Positions 21,013 to 32,900 of a DNA stretch of 64,000 nt are shown here, piece after piece. This DNA is from Amylostereum areolatum (Eukaryota > Basidiomycota > Agaricomycetes > Russulales > Stereaceae). The stretch is taken from contig SAXG01000001.1 of the NCBI GenBank assembly GCA_012932865.1, positions 2,469,693 to 2,533,692 on the forward strand, read 5' to 3'. The notes beneath the pieces are model-generated. The model made no database searches. It saw nothing but the letters and a program-made list of their open reading frames with translations, and had not been told where the DNA came from. Each line of letters starts with the position of its first letter. Position 1 is the first letter of the stretch. The position numbers and the translations under genes were made by a program.

Positions 21013-21182
21013 GGGGAAAATTACAGGGGGAGAGGGGTACAATACAAGTGAGGGCATTCCGCCGATAGAGTCCGTGTCCGTCTTTCCCGAGCACAGGGTT
21101 GGAGTAGGACTAGTAGAACTTGATCCATCGCCTCTGGGAATGTATGTGGCGGTTGAAGAGCGCGCCGCCGACCGCCGTCCGT

Positions 21183-22690
21183 CTAGTAATCCCGCACGAT
21201 TGGATGATCTCCCCGAATGTTCATGAACGAATACTACCCCGTCCGACCTCAGCCCGTCGACATGAACCCAAAAAAAAACAGAAATCGAACGCACCTCCGC
21301 CAAATCCGGTTTGCGCCCCAGCACGTTCACGTACACCAAGTTCGGCTCGGTCCAGAACGGCCGCAGGCCCGCGCGCTCGAGCGTCTCCCACCAGCGGAGG
21401 AAGGCGTCGAAGCGGGCGTGCGCGTTCCAGGCGTGGACTTCGAGTTGGAGCTGGCCGAAGGGGAGCGCGCGCCCGGGGGGGAGCGCGGCGATGAGCGCGG
21501 ACAGGGCGGCGAATTCGGCGCCCTCGATGTCGACTTTGAGGACGTCGATGAAGGTGTGGCCTGAGCGTGCACGCGCGTGCTGGTGAGCATGGTGTAGGAC
21601 AACTGTAGGAAGAGGAGCGGAGCGGACCGTTGAGCGCCATCAGCGCGTCGAAGGTGTACATCTTCGGACGGTCGTTCTCGCCGTGCTTGTCCTCCCCGCC
21701 GAGCCCCCACGGAAAAAAATGCGCACGTCTCTTCAGGTGCGGGGAGTTCTCGATCTCGGGGCCGAACTGGCGACGGGTGTCGTGGGATCAGTGGCCTGAA
21801 CGGAAGGAGAAGGGAAGAAGGGCACGCACGCGCGTGACGCTGAAATCATACCCCCACACCTCGCACCCGGGCGCGCGCTCCAGCAAGTCCGCCTCGAACG
21901 AGGATTCGCCGTTGATACCTGTAAGTAGCCGACGCGCTGCCATTGTCAATAATGCCACACCACACTCGCCCGCGGACCACTCCTGAAGAAAAAACCCGAA
22001 CGGGGGCACCCACCGACGGAATACACCACACACGTCGTCTGCCGCTCGATCAGCTCCATCCCGCACACCCACTTCCCCCCGTCTCCGAGTCGTCCGATGC
22101 GCTCCGTGCTGTGCGGACAGCGGAATGCGGGGAGGAAGAAGTCCCCTGAACAACGGAGAGGGAGAGGGTCAGCGCTTGGGTCCTGTCACCAAGTATCGGC
22201 GAATGGAGAGGAGACGCACAGAGGGTGTATTGTTGTGAGTGGGTCGGGAACCTATGGGAGCCGGTGGTCAGTCGATCAGCGGGGAGCAAGAGAAGATTCG
22301 GAGGAGAACGAAGGGCGTGTTGCCAGACCGCTCGCGACGGTGCGCCACCGGATACATATCATGCACACAGTAAATCCAAGGCCCAAGGCCGCAAGAAATA
22401 GACCGAACGTACGCCTCGACGCTCGCCGCGTCCGGACCCTCCTTCCTCACAAATGCGGCCCTGTCCTCCAAAAAGAGCGCGTAGCGTTCGTCCTCCTCCC
22501 TCAGCCACTTGCGCACGCCGCCGGGCGGGGGGTAGAACCGCGGGGGCGCGTATGAGAATGCGGCGAAGTCCGCAAGAACGGGGCTGGTGAGGAGCAGGTA
22601 GGAAGAGAGGAGGAGGATGGGGAGGAGCTGGGCGAGGAGACGGCGGGTGGGCGAGAGGGTGCGGTAGCGCGAGGAGAGGGATCGCGTCAT
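21183..22690 (-). CDS. FkbM-family methyltransferase, METTL24-like, membrane anchored
   Basis: SAM-dependent methyltransferase with one N-terminal membrane anchor, probably luminal; substrate unknown. Predicted 347 residues. Exons in coding order: 22690-22324, 22145-22014, 21918-21830, 21766-21628, 21560-21295, 21233-21183. Anchor: LLAQLLPILLLSSYLLL. Then DFFLPAFRCPH, RLGDGGKWVCG, VVYSVGINGESSFE with GCEVWGYDFSVT (SAM site), and FIDVLKVDIEGAEF, the FkbM hallmark. The end, YSFMNIRGDHPIVRDY, sits on a 51-nt last exon. All six exons join in frame without correction. The first donor appears to be GC (TCTG|GCAACA); a GT alternative (CACC|GTCGCG) would shorten the loop by six residues. It closely precedes Dad4 on the same strand but with about 0.87 kb between. 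Confidence 0.87.
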
Positions 22691-23558
22691 TGAGCGAGTT
22701 GGGTCCTGTGGTCGTAGGCAAGTCGTGCGTTCGCTGGTCCTCGAGGGCTCGTCGAAGGAGAGCGCGCTTCATCGAGGTGGCGATATCGCGGTCACGGACA
22801 GCCGTCGGATTCGCTTGTTCAAGTTGTCGACATGTTGTCGCGCGGGATGTCCGCGCGCACCCACGCTAACGCGCTTGGGGCTCTTTCACAGTTCACTCAG
22901 GCCTCAGGCCTCAGGCCTCAGGAGTCACTGCGTCGGAAAGAGGCGCCACGGCGTTGAAATCGTGGGTTATGATAGGGATACATCGTCGTGTCTACATATG
23001 TAGGGGCCAATTAGGACCGATGTGGGCGTGGATATGGATGTTTGTGTACGGTGAACTAGGTAAGTACGACCAGGACGCATGTCGTGGCGATTGCTCGGCG
23101 GAGTCAGCGCTCGTCGACATATTTCGCCCCTGGCATGGGACTCGAGCGCGATTGCGTGGGTGTTTAGGGCGTGAGACGTAAGGAACCTTGTTGGTCGCTG
23201 GTGAGCCTCGACGAGGCTAGAGACGGATAGGGTTCGTTCTTCCACGAACAGCGGTCCATATGAGGTTGATACGGGGTTCGCCTTCGTTCTTCTATCATGA
23301 AAACTTCAACGACGCGTGATGGGCGCTGTTTTCGGCGGCATTCAGGGGGGGGGGGGGGGCTTTGGGAAACGGTGGCAATAACGATGTGCAAAGGGAGCAT
23401 GCGCAGGTTTGGGCCTTGTGAAGCGCATGTACGATTGGAAGCGTATGATGGCATACAGCATATACACACCTTGCAAGTGGCCGGTGAGATTCAGAATCGC
23501 GAGGAAAGGAAGAAGGATCACGCACTTGCGCCTAGCTGCTACATGCCATCGGTATCGT
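22691..23558. other. Intergenic with a 7-bp tandem repeat and a G15 run
   Basis: No gene supported. It contains four tandem copies of TCAGGCC at 22895-22922 and an uninterrupted G run at 23345-23359. The rest is unremarkable promoter and 3' flank. Confidence 0.5.
22895..22922. repeat. Tandem 7-mer (TCAGGCC)4
   Basis: Four perfect or near-perfect tandem heptamers in the flank upstream of the FkbM methyltransferase. Likely a length-variable microsatellite. Confidence 0.8.
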
Positions 23559-23942
23559 TCACAGCGTCGATGCCTCGGCGCGAGCCCCGTCGCCAGCACC
23601 CATCGCGGCGAGATTGAACTGCACGTTCTTCCGATAGCGCGTCACGAGCTCGGCCGCGATATTCACGTTCTGGTTTGCACGCAGAACTTCCTGCACCCCC
23701 CAAGGACGGATACAGATCAACGTGCATGCATGAGAAATCCATCGGACGACGACGGAAAAAGAAAGGGAGGGGCCGCACCTCGAGGCAGTGGTTCAACTCG
23801 AGCACGAGCTCGGTGCACTTTTCCTGCGATTTCGGCCATGTTGGCGTTCGGTGTGAGGGAATAAAAGGAGACGTGAGCTCACGGCGTTCTTCACGATGCG
23901 CTCGAGGAGGACCGCTTGTCGTTCTGCGTGTGGATTCTCCAT
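23559..23942 (-). CDS. DAD4: DASH complex subunit Dad4
   Basis: Small subunit of the DASH/Dam1 ring that couples kinetochores to microtubule plus ends in fungi. Predicted 78 residues from three exons: 23942-23883 (20 codons), 23823-23779 (15 codons) and 23690-23559 (44 codons with TGA). Exon 1 starts MENPHAERQAVLLERIVKN, the diagnostic Dad4 N-terminus; exon 2 gives TELVLELNHCLE; exon 3 gives EVLRANQNVNIAAELVTRYRKNV followed by QFNLAAMG. The heptad pattern fits the helical bundle of DASH. The last ~17 residues (GAGDGARAEAST...) are a nonconserved tail. All junctions are GT-AG and in frame. Easily missed because no exon is long. Divergent from the Mios gene with 334 bp between starts. Confidence 0.93.
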
Positions 23943-24276
23943 AGCGCCAGCCGCGATGGTGGTGGTACAAGAGACGAGTCGATCCAACGGATCGCGCGTG
24001 ATCGCGTTTGATCGGCTTTCGCCGTCGGCGTTGGCCGGATGACTCTGACGCCCACGGCAATCCTAAGCACAAATCCTGTTCTCCTCCACCATCTCGCCCA
24101 GTTTTTCTTTGTACCTCTGCCTCGTTCGAACTCGAATATCGAATACTCGTTCGAGGAAACGCACTGCAGCGCACGCTTCGATATACAGGTCACAAGCCAT
24201 CAGGAGGAACATCGGGGGTGTCATGCCATAAGTAATCCCAATCGGCGTGCAGCATTCACCCTCTCGCTTCGAAACG
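23943..24276. promoter_or_regulatory. Shared divergent promoter, DAD4 / MIOS
   Basis: 334 bp separate the two start codons and must hold both promoters. The region is less GC-rich than the genes and has TTTTTC and ATATCGAATACTCG strings but no motif I can name. Confidence 0.5.
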
Positions 24277-27200
24277 ATGGTCGTTCATTCAGAAAAACGC
24301 CTGGTATGGCACCCCCGAGGTGACAACAAGTTTGTCGTGGGTGGTGGCTCCCAAATAACGCTCTACGAATGGTCTCCCACCGAGCGCGCCATCCGCCACC
24401 TCACCTCCCAGAACGATCTCCAACTTATGAAGGTGCGTCTCCGCGCTCACCCCGATTTTTTACCCTCATAACCCTGTGCTCAAGTGCTTTGCGTGGTCTC
24501 CAGACCGCGCCCTCGACGATCTGATCGCTATCGGACTGTCCAACGGCCGCGTCGACCTCCTCCGCCTCGAGTCCACACGCACTGGCCGCGAGCACGTCGC
24601 CGCGCGCGGGCCCCAAGTCACCCTCGCCCCCAAAAGCTCCCGCGCATGCACTTCCTTAGCTTTCTGTCCCGCCGCCCCTCAATACCTCGCCGTCGGTCTC
24701 GACAAAGTCCGCGGGGACGCAAGTCTCATGCTCTGGGACATCCACACCGCCACCCCCGCCTTGACCATCCCATCTTCCTCGTCCACCAACAGTCTCTCTT
24801 CAGGACCCAATATCATCGCACCACCCCCCTCCCCTGCGCGACAACCCGTCAGTCTCCCCCCTGCCCGCGCATCCTCTACCGCCCTGTCCTCCTCAAACAA
24901 GTCATTTCCCCCCATTCCCAGGATGGACCTCGGCCCACGCAACGACATGCGCATCCTCCAAGCCCAAGCCCCCGCCGAAAGCGTCCATGCCCTCACCTGG
25001 CTTCCGCAGTCCACTCACCTTCTCGCCGCGGGCCTCTCCCACCGCTGGCTCCGGCTCTTCGACCTCCGCAACCCCGCCACCGTCACCGCCCACGCCGCGG
25101 GACGCATTCAGGCCCTCGCCGCCGACCCCAGCGACCCGCACCGTCTCGCGGGAGCCGCGGACGGCATCGTCACCCTCTGGGACGTCCGCAAGCTGTCCGC
25201 GCCGCTCCTGACCTTCACCATGCGCGACGCCGACGCCGACGGCGTGCGCACGCCTCGATCGCACCACGGTGCAGGGACGGGCGCGAGCCTTACCCCGATC
25301 GCGAGCCTCGAGTTTTCGACCGTGCGACGGGGACTGCTGGCCACGTTCGAGCGGGAAGCGTCGCATGTACGGTTTTGGAACGTCATGAAGGCCGAGGGGA
25401 GCCCCGTGGGACCGGAGGCGGAGGACAGGCCGCGCTCGACGTCCAAGGAACCCCCGCCGAACGGTCGCACGCCCAAGCTTTCCTGGACCAATCCGACCAG
25501 CATGCTCCCCTGGAGCGGCCAAACCCAAAGCGCGCCCAGCGAGCTCCCGCCGCCTCCCCCAACCGCGCCCTACAACCTCGTGCTGACCGATACCCGAAAG
25601 AGTACGTTCTCTCGCCTCCCAGACGACGCACCTAACGTCTCCCCCGTCCTTTACAGGCAGACGTTTCCCTGGCCCGCTCTCCTCGTTCGCCCTCATGCCA
25701 AGCACCCGCACGCACCCGCTCGCGCTCTCCGTCATCGCCGTCACGCGCGAGGGCGACCTCGAGGTCGTCAACGTGCACGACACCCCGACGCATGCCCAAT
25801 GGAGCGCACGCGGGACGCTCGCCATCGCCGCCGGGACCGCCTACCGCACCTTCGAAGGCATTCACCCCGAGTCCTCCCCCCCGTCAGACCCTTGGGATCT
25901 CCCGAGTGCCGCCGGGACCGCGCGGCCGAGACATCCCGTGGACGAAGGCGCGCGCGGACGCACGGACGGGCGCAGCCATGGATCGCCTGCACCCCCCATG
26001 TTCGGGCGCGGCGACGCGGATGGGTTTCCCGCCCTCACGTCCCCCGCGCTGCCCCAGCCGTCCCCGCGCGGGAAGCCCACCTTGCTTCCGAAGCTGGGCT
26101 CCTCGACGCCTGCACTTCGGAGTCCCCTCGTTCGCAACGACGAGCTTCCCCCCCGCAGAGGTCTTGAAGATGGCGGAGCCGCTGGCGAAGGCGCGGAAAG
26201 AGGCGGTCGCACCTCGTGCGCGCAGCGTGGGGGTCAGTGCGGGGCGGGTACGGAGGCGACCGGTAGAACGCATACAGGGAATCGTTGACGAGGATATCTC
26301 CATGGTCATGCGAAGACGGGCGGTGAGCGGGTACGGGTTGAGCGACGTTGGTATTCCCGTTTTTGGCGTAGAATGTGCGACTGACGGTCCTGTCTTCTAG
26401 TTCGCGCGGAACGCGTCTCTGTTCTTAAACGATGCCGACGATGGCCCAGTGGACGAACGTCCAAGCGAGGATCGGGCGCTCGGTGCGCTGTGGACTTGGT
26501 TCGAACGTATGTTCACTCAGCATCTCGCCCTTTCTATCCAAGTTAATGGGTGATTTTTAGGGACACGACACATGCTCGAGGGGCCCTCTTCCCGCTTCAA
26601 CGGGTTCGATTTCACCACGCAAGGCTTATTGGGCATCTGGGAAGGCTTCCCATCATCCACCGCCCCATCCTCTGTGTCCTCCCCCGCCACCCGCGGTCTC
26701 CTCCTAGAGCCAATCGGCGAATCGGCGCAAGCACAAACGCAAGCTACGCCGCTCTCGCGCTCGCGCTCGAAGCGCGGCAGACACCGCGGCGAGGCGCCGT
26801 CCGAGTTCACTTCCGCCTTGTTGCTCCTCAGCGCTTACCACGGGTTGACGGTGTCAGCGGAGCCAGGATGGAAGCCAGGCGTCAAAACGGGGAAGCTGAT
26901 CCAGCGGCGGTTCGCGCTGGAGTTGTGCGGGTGGAGCTTGAAGGAGGAGGAGTTCGAGGCGATGGTCGGCCAGTGGGAGAAGGGCGGGATGCATTCCCGG
27001 GCGGCGTGTTGGCTGGTTTTCACCGGGCGGTATGAGAAGGCCATCGACGTGTTGATGCGAAGCCCTGGTACGTCATTCGCGTCGGCCTTCTCCCCCTCTC
27101 AAACCCGACTCTGACTTGGTCGACTTGCGCATACAGACGAGTCGCACAAGGTCATGTCGGGTACCCTCGCCGCACTCGTATCCACCGGTAACACCCCCCG

Positions 27201-28184
27201 CTCCCCGGAACTGCAACAGTACTACGACCGGCTGATCGCCAAACTGGACGACCTGTACTTCCGCGCGATGCTCACGCACCTCGCGCTCGGGAGCTGGGCG
27301 GACGTCTTGGACGAGGAGTCGCTCCACCTGCGGGAGCGGCTGTCCATCGCGCTGCAGTTCCTCGAGGACGACGCGCTGGGAGCGTACCTGCGGAGACTCG
27401 CCGACAGCGCCGCGGCGCGCGGGGACGTGGACGGGCTGATCGTGACCGGGCTGACGCGCGCGGGCATGCGCGTGCTGCAAGCGTATGTGGACCGCACGGG
27501 GGACGTGCAGACGGCCGCGATCCTCGGCGCGTACGTGAACGTCCACCCGCAGACGAGGCACGACGGGCGGGTCGATCGCTGGCTGGAGGCGTACCGCGAT
27601 CTGCTCGACGAGTGGAAATTGTTTTACCATCGGTGTCAGCTGGACATCGACCGTGGGCAGAGGCTGCAGCAGCGCGCGATGGAGGGCGGGAAGGCGGGCG
27701 TGGCGCTCGCGAGGAACCAGGTGCTCGTTCGTTGCAACTACTGCAGCAAGATCATCAGCGCCGCGCCGGGGACCGCGAACGTTGCGAAAGTGGGTGGCTT
27801 TAGCTTCTACATATCCCAAACCCTTGTCTAACCACATGTGGCCCCGAAGCCGACGACGTGCCCACACTGTAACCGACCGCTGCCACGGTGCTCGGTGTGC
27901 TTGATGTCCCTCACCGTCCTTGCGGATGCTGCGCGCGAAGGCCAACTCGCGCACCACAACGCTGCGTTCCGTGGTACGTATCTTCAGCTTGGGGCATGGG
28001 TGGCGTGGCTGACTTGGCGCGACGTATAGACACCATCGACGATGCCATCGTTTTCTGCCAGACATGTCGGCATGGCGGGCACGCGTCGCACATCTTGGAT
28101 TGGTTCTATGGGGAGGCGGGCGCACGGTCGCATGGCGTGTGCGCGGTGGCGGATTGTGATCATCGTTGCGTGGATGAGTTGTAG
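24277..28184 (+). CDS. SEA/GATOR2 complex subunit Mios (Sea4-like)
   Basis: WD40 plus zinc-ribbon/RING protein of the GATOR2 (SEACAT) complex on the vacuole membrane, which relieves GATOR1 inhibition of TORC1 when amino acids are present. About 1,168 residues. Exons: 24277-24432, 24485-25601, 25657-26346, 26401-26506, 26561-27067, 27137-27789, 27850-27973, 28030-28184. N-terminal propeller: LVWHPRGDNKFVVGGG, IAIGLSNGRVDLL, SRACTSLAFCP, YLAVGLDKVRGDASLMLWDI. Middle solenoid: EDISMVMRRRAVSGYGL, RYEKAIDVLMRSP. C-terminal Cys/His region: CNYCSKII, CPHCNRPLPRCSVC, CQTCRHGGHASHILDWF, CAVADCDHRC. In the third exon the frame changes by one base between ~25,906 and 26,158, by a 37-nt intron (26122-26158) or an extra C in a C-run. 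Otherwise consistent. Confidence 0.87.
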
Positions 28185-28650
28185 CTCTTACTAGTGTGTG
28201 TGATCTTGTCCGTAGGGTTATCAATCTAAGTACTTTTATCTGTCACAAGGTCTGCCAGTGTTGTCGGCATACGTTCGCGCGCGCCTCTGAGGTGGTAAGT
28301 ACATCCCAGGACCCGCTCAGGTCAATCAGTCCCAGCACATGACTTGAGCAAGCGCCGCTGCAGGACGTGTCGTTCCGAGTCGCCACGCGTCCAAGTCGCG
28401 ACTCCGCGTGTCGAAATACCAGCCTCATCTCTCTTCTTCGTCCTTCCCCTCGCTATCCCTTGCTTCGCCGGTAAACTGATGACTTCATTAGCTTAGAACA
28501 ACCAACAAGACGGACTGTGGTGGACGCGTTTCCATATTCAGGTGAGCAGAGGTTGATTTTCATGGATGTATGCGGCGCAACCTACTCTAGACTCACCGCG
28601 CTCCCGTAGTATCTCACTGCTCACTGGATTTATACATAAAATACTACAGA
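28185..28650. other. Intergenic
   Basis: 3' flank of the Mios gene. Some fragments (TTCCGAGTCGCCACGC, 28370s) recur nowhere else in the window. No gene supported. Confidence 0.4.
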
Positions 28651-29248
28651 ATGCTCGCCTTCTGTCCCTGCAAGCCGCGCAAAACCCACGGTCCCCGCTC
28701 AGACAGCTCCAACGCACCGTCTACAACCACATCCAGCGAGAAAAAGCTGAAGGCTCGAAGGTCGTGCGAATCCGAGCCAAGTACAGGACTGCTCAAAAGC
28801 TCAAGAATTTATTGGAGTCGTGGCCCGCCAAGAAGCGTCAACGAGAAGGCACTGGTCCACTGGCTCCTGCGACCAGGCGATCCCGCCGCGACGTCCCGGA
28901 AATTTGTGTCCTGGAAAACTCTGGCTGCACTCGGGAGGATTGCCCTGGACGTCTCTTTGCATCAAAGACTCTGGCAGACGGCCGAGTGGACAGAACCCCT
29001 GTCAAGATAGTGCCGATTTCGCCACCGGAACGGATCACACAATATGCTACCTTAGACCTGGAAAGTACGACAAGTATCAGCACTGGAGACTCGGAGAGGG
29101 GGACGAGCCGGGACCGCAGGCTCCGATACAACCTCCACAAGACGGACTGGACGCGTTTGCCAGCCCTTCTCAGCGCCTCTCCGACATATACAATTCTAGC
29201 TCTCGGTCACGGCGGCAGTGGTCGGAAACGCTTCGGAAGGGGGTATGA
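28651..29248 (+). CDS. Possible small orphan protein
   Basis: If one base is dropped from the C4 run at 28996-28999, a ~199-residue frame runs from MLAFCPCKPRK to SRSRRQWSETLRKGV. The segment after the join, TDHTICYLRPGKYDKYQHW, followed by RLGEGDEPG, looks like real protein; the first third is Ser/Lys-rich. No family recognised. The last ~60 bases overlap the start of dispersed repeat copy B, so the gene end may itself be part of the repeat. It may be a retired gene fragment. Confidence 0.4.
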
Positions 29249-29800
29249 AGTCGAGCTTGAAACTTAATGTGCTTGTTTGGCAGTAGGGTTGAGCTGAGCG
29301 CTGAAGCGGACTCAAGTAGTACTCAAGGCCAGAAGATGAACGGATGCCGGGTTGAGGAGACTGGTGCGTTATCTGGCATTGTGGGCGCATTGCGGATTCC
29401 CCAGGCGATCGGCGGGAGATGATCTGGGACAGGGCCCGTGGCCGTGGCGGTTGCCGACGGCGATGACGACGGTCTCGACGTCGTCGCCGTCGTTCCTCTG
29501 CACTGCGACTGCCTCCACGGGATCGTCGTCGACAATGGCATCCACGCTCACCATCGCTCTCATCACGAACAGTGTCCACCGACCGACCTCCCGTCCAGCA
29601 CGTCCCTTTCCCCCTCCCCGTCATCCCCGCAACGTCTGCACGGCCTCGCAAAGACACAAGGTTCTTCGTTCTGCCTCCCACGCGACCTTCGAAGTTCGCA
29701 GGATTCCGCACGGCGAACCCACACGTCGTAGCGCTCGCCAGGATGCCATCCCGGCCCCAGCGCCAATCGCACCTTGGGCTCAGAAATTAGATGACGGGGC
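29187..29800 (+). repeat. Dispersed repeat, copy B
   Basis: Plus-strand partner of 20493-21012. It begins TATACAATTCTAGCTCTCGG and ends CAGAAATTAGATGAC like copy A, and has about 80 additional bases after the first 25 (GGCGGCAGTGGTCGG ... CTTGTTTGGCAGTA). No ORF with transposase or polymerase motifs. The two copies are in opposite orientation and 8 kb apart. Confidence 0.75.
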
Positions 29801-29970
29801 CATTGACACCGTGATAGATGCGCGCGGGGGACTCGGCACGGTCTGACAGCCGCGTCCTACATAGGACAATTCCTGGACCTGATATCGCCTCCCTCGCCTT
29901 TCCTCACTTTCCTTCTCTCTTTTCTCCCCTTGGTCACATACCCGTCCCGTCGACGCGTCTGCCAGCGCCC

Positions 29971-32900
29971 ATGCTTGCCCTCCTCGCGGCACGCCCGTTG
30001 CGTCTCTTCCCGATTCTCGCCTGGAGCATCGCCGCCGTACGCGCGAGCACGAACGTACGTGCGTTCACTCCCCTCCCATCCGGTCGTTCCTTCGCGACCG
30101 CCCCCGCATTCGATGGCTGATGGGGCCGTTTGTTGATTGTAGCGATCGTGCACGGACGGGATCGCGGTGGTACGTTCCTTCGCTGCGTGCGCGGGGCCAC
30201 AAACGCTGATGCCGTGGGGCAGCTGTACAACGAGCAAGGGGAGTCGCCGTGCACGGTTGCGGACGCGCTGCTGGAGACGTGCGGGCAGTCGATCGCGGGG
30301 GGTGTCGAGCAGGGTGCGTGCATCTTTTTTCCTCCCCCCGTCGAGGACGGCGGATGGCTCACGGTTTCCTACGGACGGTGTGTTTGGTCAGCAGGTACTA
30401 AGTGTACTTGGTGAGCTATCTCTGTCCTCCCCTTCCGCCCGTATCTCCTCCGCCGTGTCCCCCCAAGGCGACTTGCTAAGTCGCCGAACTGCCCATTCGA
30501 CGCCCACAAACTCCCATCCCCATTCAACTATCAATTCGATGTATCTGGCTGATGGAATGTTATGTTGTGCAGCAACGCGGTGGTGTACAACCTTCTGAGC
30601 GGATGCTACCTCTGCCACAGCCCGCACCTGCTTCCGACCTTCACCGAGTTCACGTCCAACTGCAGCGCGTCCGGCGTCGCCGTCACGTCCAATTACCCGA
30701 ACCAGACCGCTCAAACCCAGGCACGGGTGCCATCATGGGCGCTACGCAGCCTCAGTAGCGACGACGGCTTCGATTGGACCGCTCTCCACCGTGCGTCTCT
30801 CTCTTTCTCTTCCGTCCTTCTCCTCTCCTTCGCCCCTTCCTCTCCTTTCTTTTCCTCACCGCCCACCACAGCCGACGCAGGCTGGTCCGCCGTCCAGATC
30901 GTCCTCCCGATCATCGTCGCCCTCGTCCTCCTCATCGCCTTCGCCCTCTTTTCCCTCTGGCGCAGCAAGCCCCGCCCCACCCCCTCCCGCCAACGGCGCC
31001 GCCCCCGCCGCTGCCCCATGCTCCTCGGCCTCCCCTTCTTTGGCCCCCAACGCGTCCGTCGCACCCACCCCACCCAGAACTGGAGCCTCGACGGCGAAGA
31101 CGTCGCCCTCAAGCGTCGCCGGTCCCAATCCCCCCACCAGGACACAGACCCCGCCCCACCCCCCCAACGCGCCCCCGACTCCACCGAATGGGACGACGAC
31201 GCCGATGCCGAAGACGAGGACCCGAACGCCGAATCCACCAAGGACCCGCCCCAAGATCGCCGTCGACGTCGACGCGAGCCGCCACCGCCCGCGCCTCATC
31301 CCCCTGATCCGCCGCGCCGTACAGGCGCTCGCCGGGCGCCCGATCGAGGTCGTCGGCCGCACGCCCAGCACGGACTACGACATCGAGGAGGGCGAGGACA
31401 AACCGCTCAAAGCGCCCACCCTCGACCACCCCCGCCGCGCCGCCCAGGGCGCGGGGTGGCCCGTCGGCAGCGCCAAGTCCGTCTTCTCAGCGCGTGCGCT
31501 TGGGCCTGGCCAGCTCGAAGCCGAGCGGGTCGGGCTCGACGTCGGAGGGCTCCCATTCGCAAACGCGGTCGCGCCCCGCGCAGCCGTACGAGGATATCTT
31601 GATGCACGATCCGGACGAGGGAGGCGGAGGCGGAGGCGGGGAGGAGGTGGGGACCAGGAACAGGAGCAGGAGCAGGGTGAGCGTGGTGGACATCGGGGCG
31701 GGTCCCGCGCCCGTCGAAGACGAAGAAGACGAGGACCAACACCGCAGCCGTCACGAGGCCGTGACCGAGAGCTCACCGAGCGAGTTCTTCAGTACCAGCC
31801 CCGCCTTCCTGCCCCCCGCGCCGACCGTCGACGGCGGCCCGCACTCGAACGGAGGCGTGTCCACCGGCGACAGCGTCCTCCTCGGCGAGCACGACGGCGT
31901 GCTGCTCATCTCCCAGAACGGCCGCAACTTCTCGCTCAGCGCGAGCGGCACCAGCCACGGCTCCCCCATCTCTCCTCCCTCGTCTTTCGCGCGCAGCGGC
32001 ACCATGCGCACGGGCACGACGCACTCGCATTCTACCGGGAGGAGAAGCAGCTTGGACGTCGTGCCGCCGACGCCGGCTGACAACAGGGTACGTCCGCCGC
32101 TTCGTTCGTGCGCGCATTACGGGCTAACGACTGAGCGCAGATCATGTCTTTCCCCCCGCCGCCCTCGCGACGGTCGATTATGCCCAACACGATGCTCCTG
32201 CCGCCCGTGCCCTCGGTCGATTCCATGCGTAGGAGATTCCTGGACGACCGCGACCGCGACAAGGGCGCGAACGAACGGCCGTCCGGGCCCAAGTACCGCA
32301 CCAAAGCGCCCTCGCCGCTTCCCAATTTCCCCGTCTCGGCCTCCAGCCCGTCCCCCGCGCCTGCGCCTGCTCTCCGCCGCCCCGCCGCCGACGCACCCGT
32401 CCCCCCGCTCGTCGTTCCATTCTCACCCCTCCCAGCATTCAGATCACGTGACACCGCCTCCGTCGCAGTCCTCGCTCTCGCCGCCGGACCCCACCGCGTC
32501 CCAAACGTCCTTCTACACCCCCCGACACTCCCCGCGATCCTCCCTCTCCAACTCGCCCCCCATGAGCCTCCCCACGCCGCATCACTCCCCGCTTGCGGGC
32601 GTGGCCCGGACCCTCCCCACCCCGCTCGCAGCGGACGACTGGAACCGCGCAGTCGTACGCGGAGACGGCGGCGCTGCCGTCGTCCGTCGTGCTACCCACG
32701 CCGAACGTGCCGTTGTTCTTCCCGGCGCCGCCATCGATGGGAACGGGATCTGCGATTCCTCCGCCTCCACCGCCGCTTTTGTCCTCGATCCCACCTCCTC
32801 CGCCTCTTCCCGCGTCCCCTCTCCCTGTCCACCAACCTCAACCTCAACCTCAACCTCAACCTCAACCTCAACCCCAACCCCAACCCCCACCGCCTCTCAC

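Noticed and set aside
22895..22922. TCAGGCC repeats as telomere-like sequence
   Set aside because: Only four copies, not TTAGGG-like, and in the middle of gene-dense sequence.
23345..23359. G15 homopolymer as a regulatory element
   Set aside because: No supporting context; probably a simple mononucleotide tract and its exact length is unreliable.
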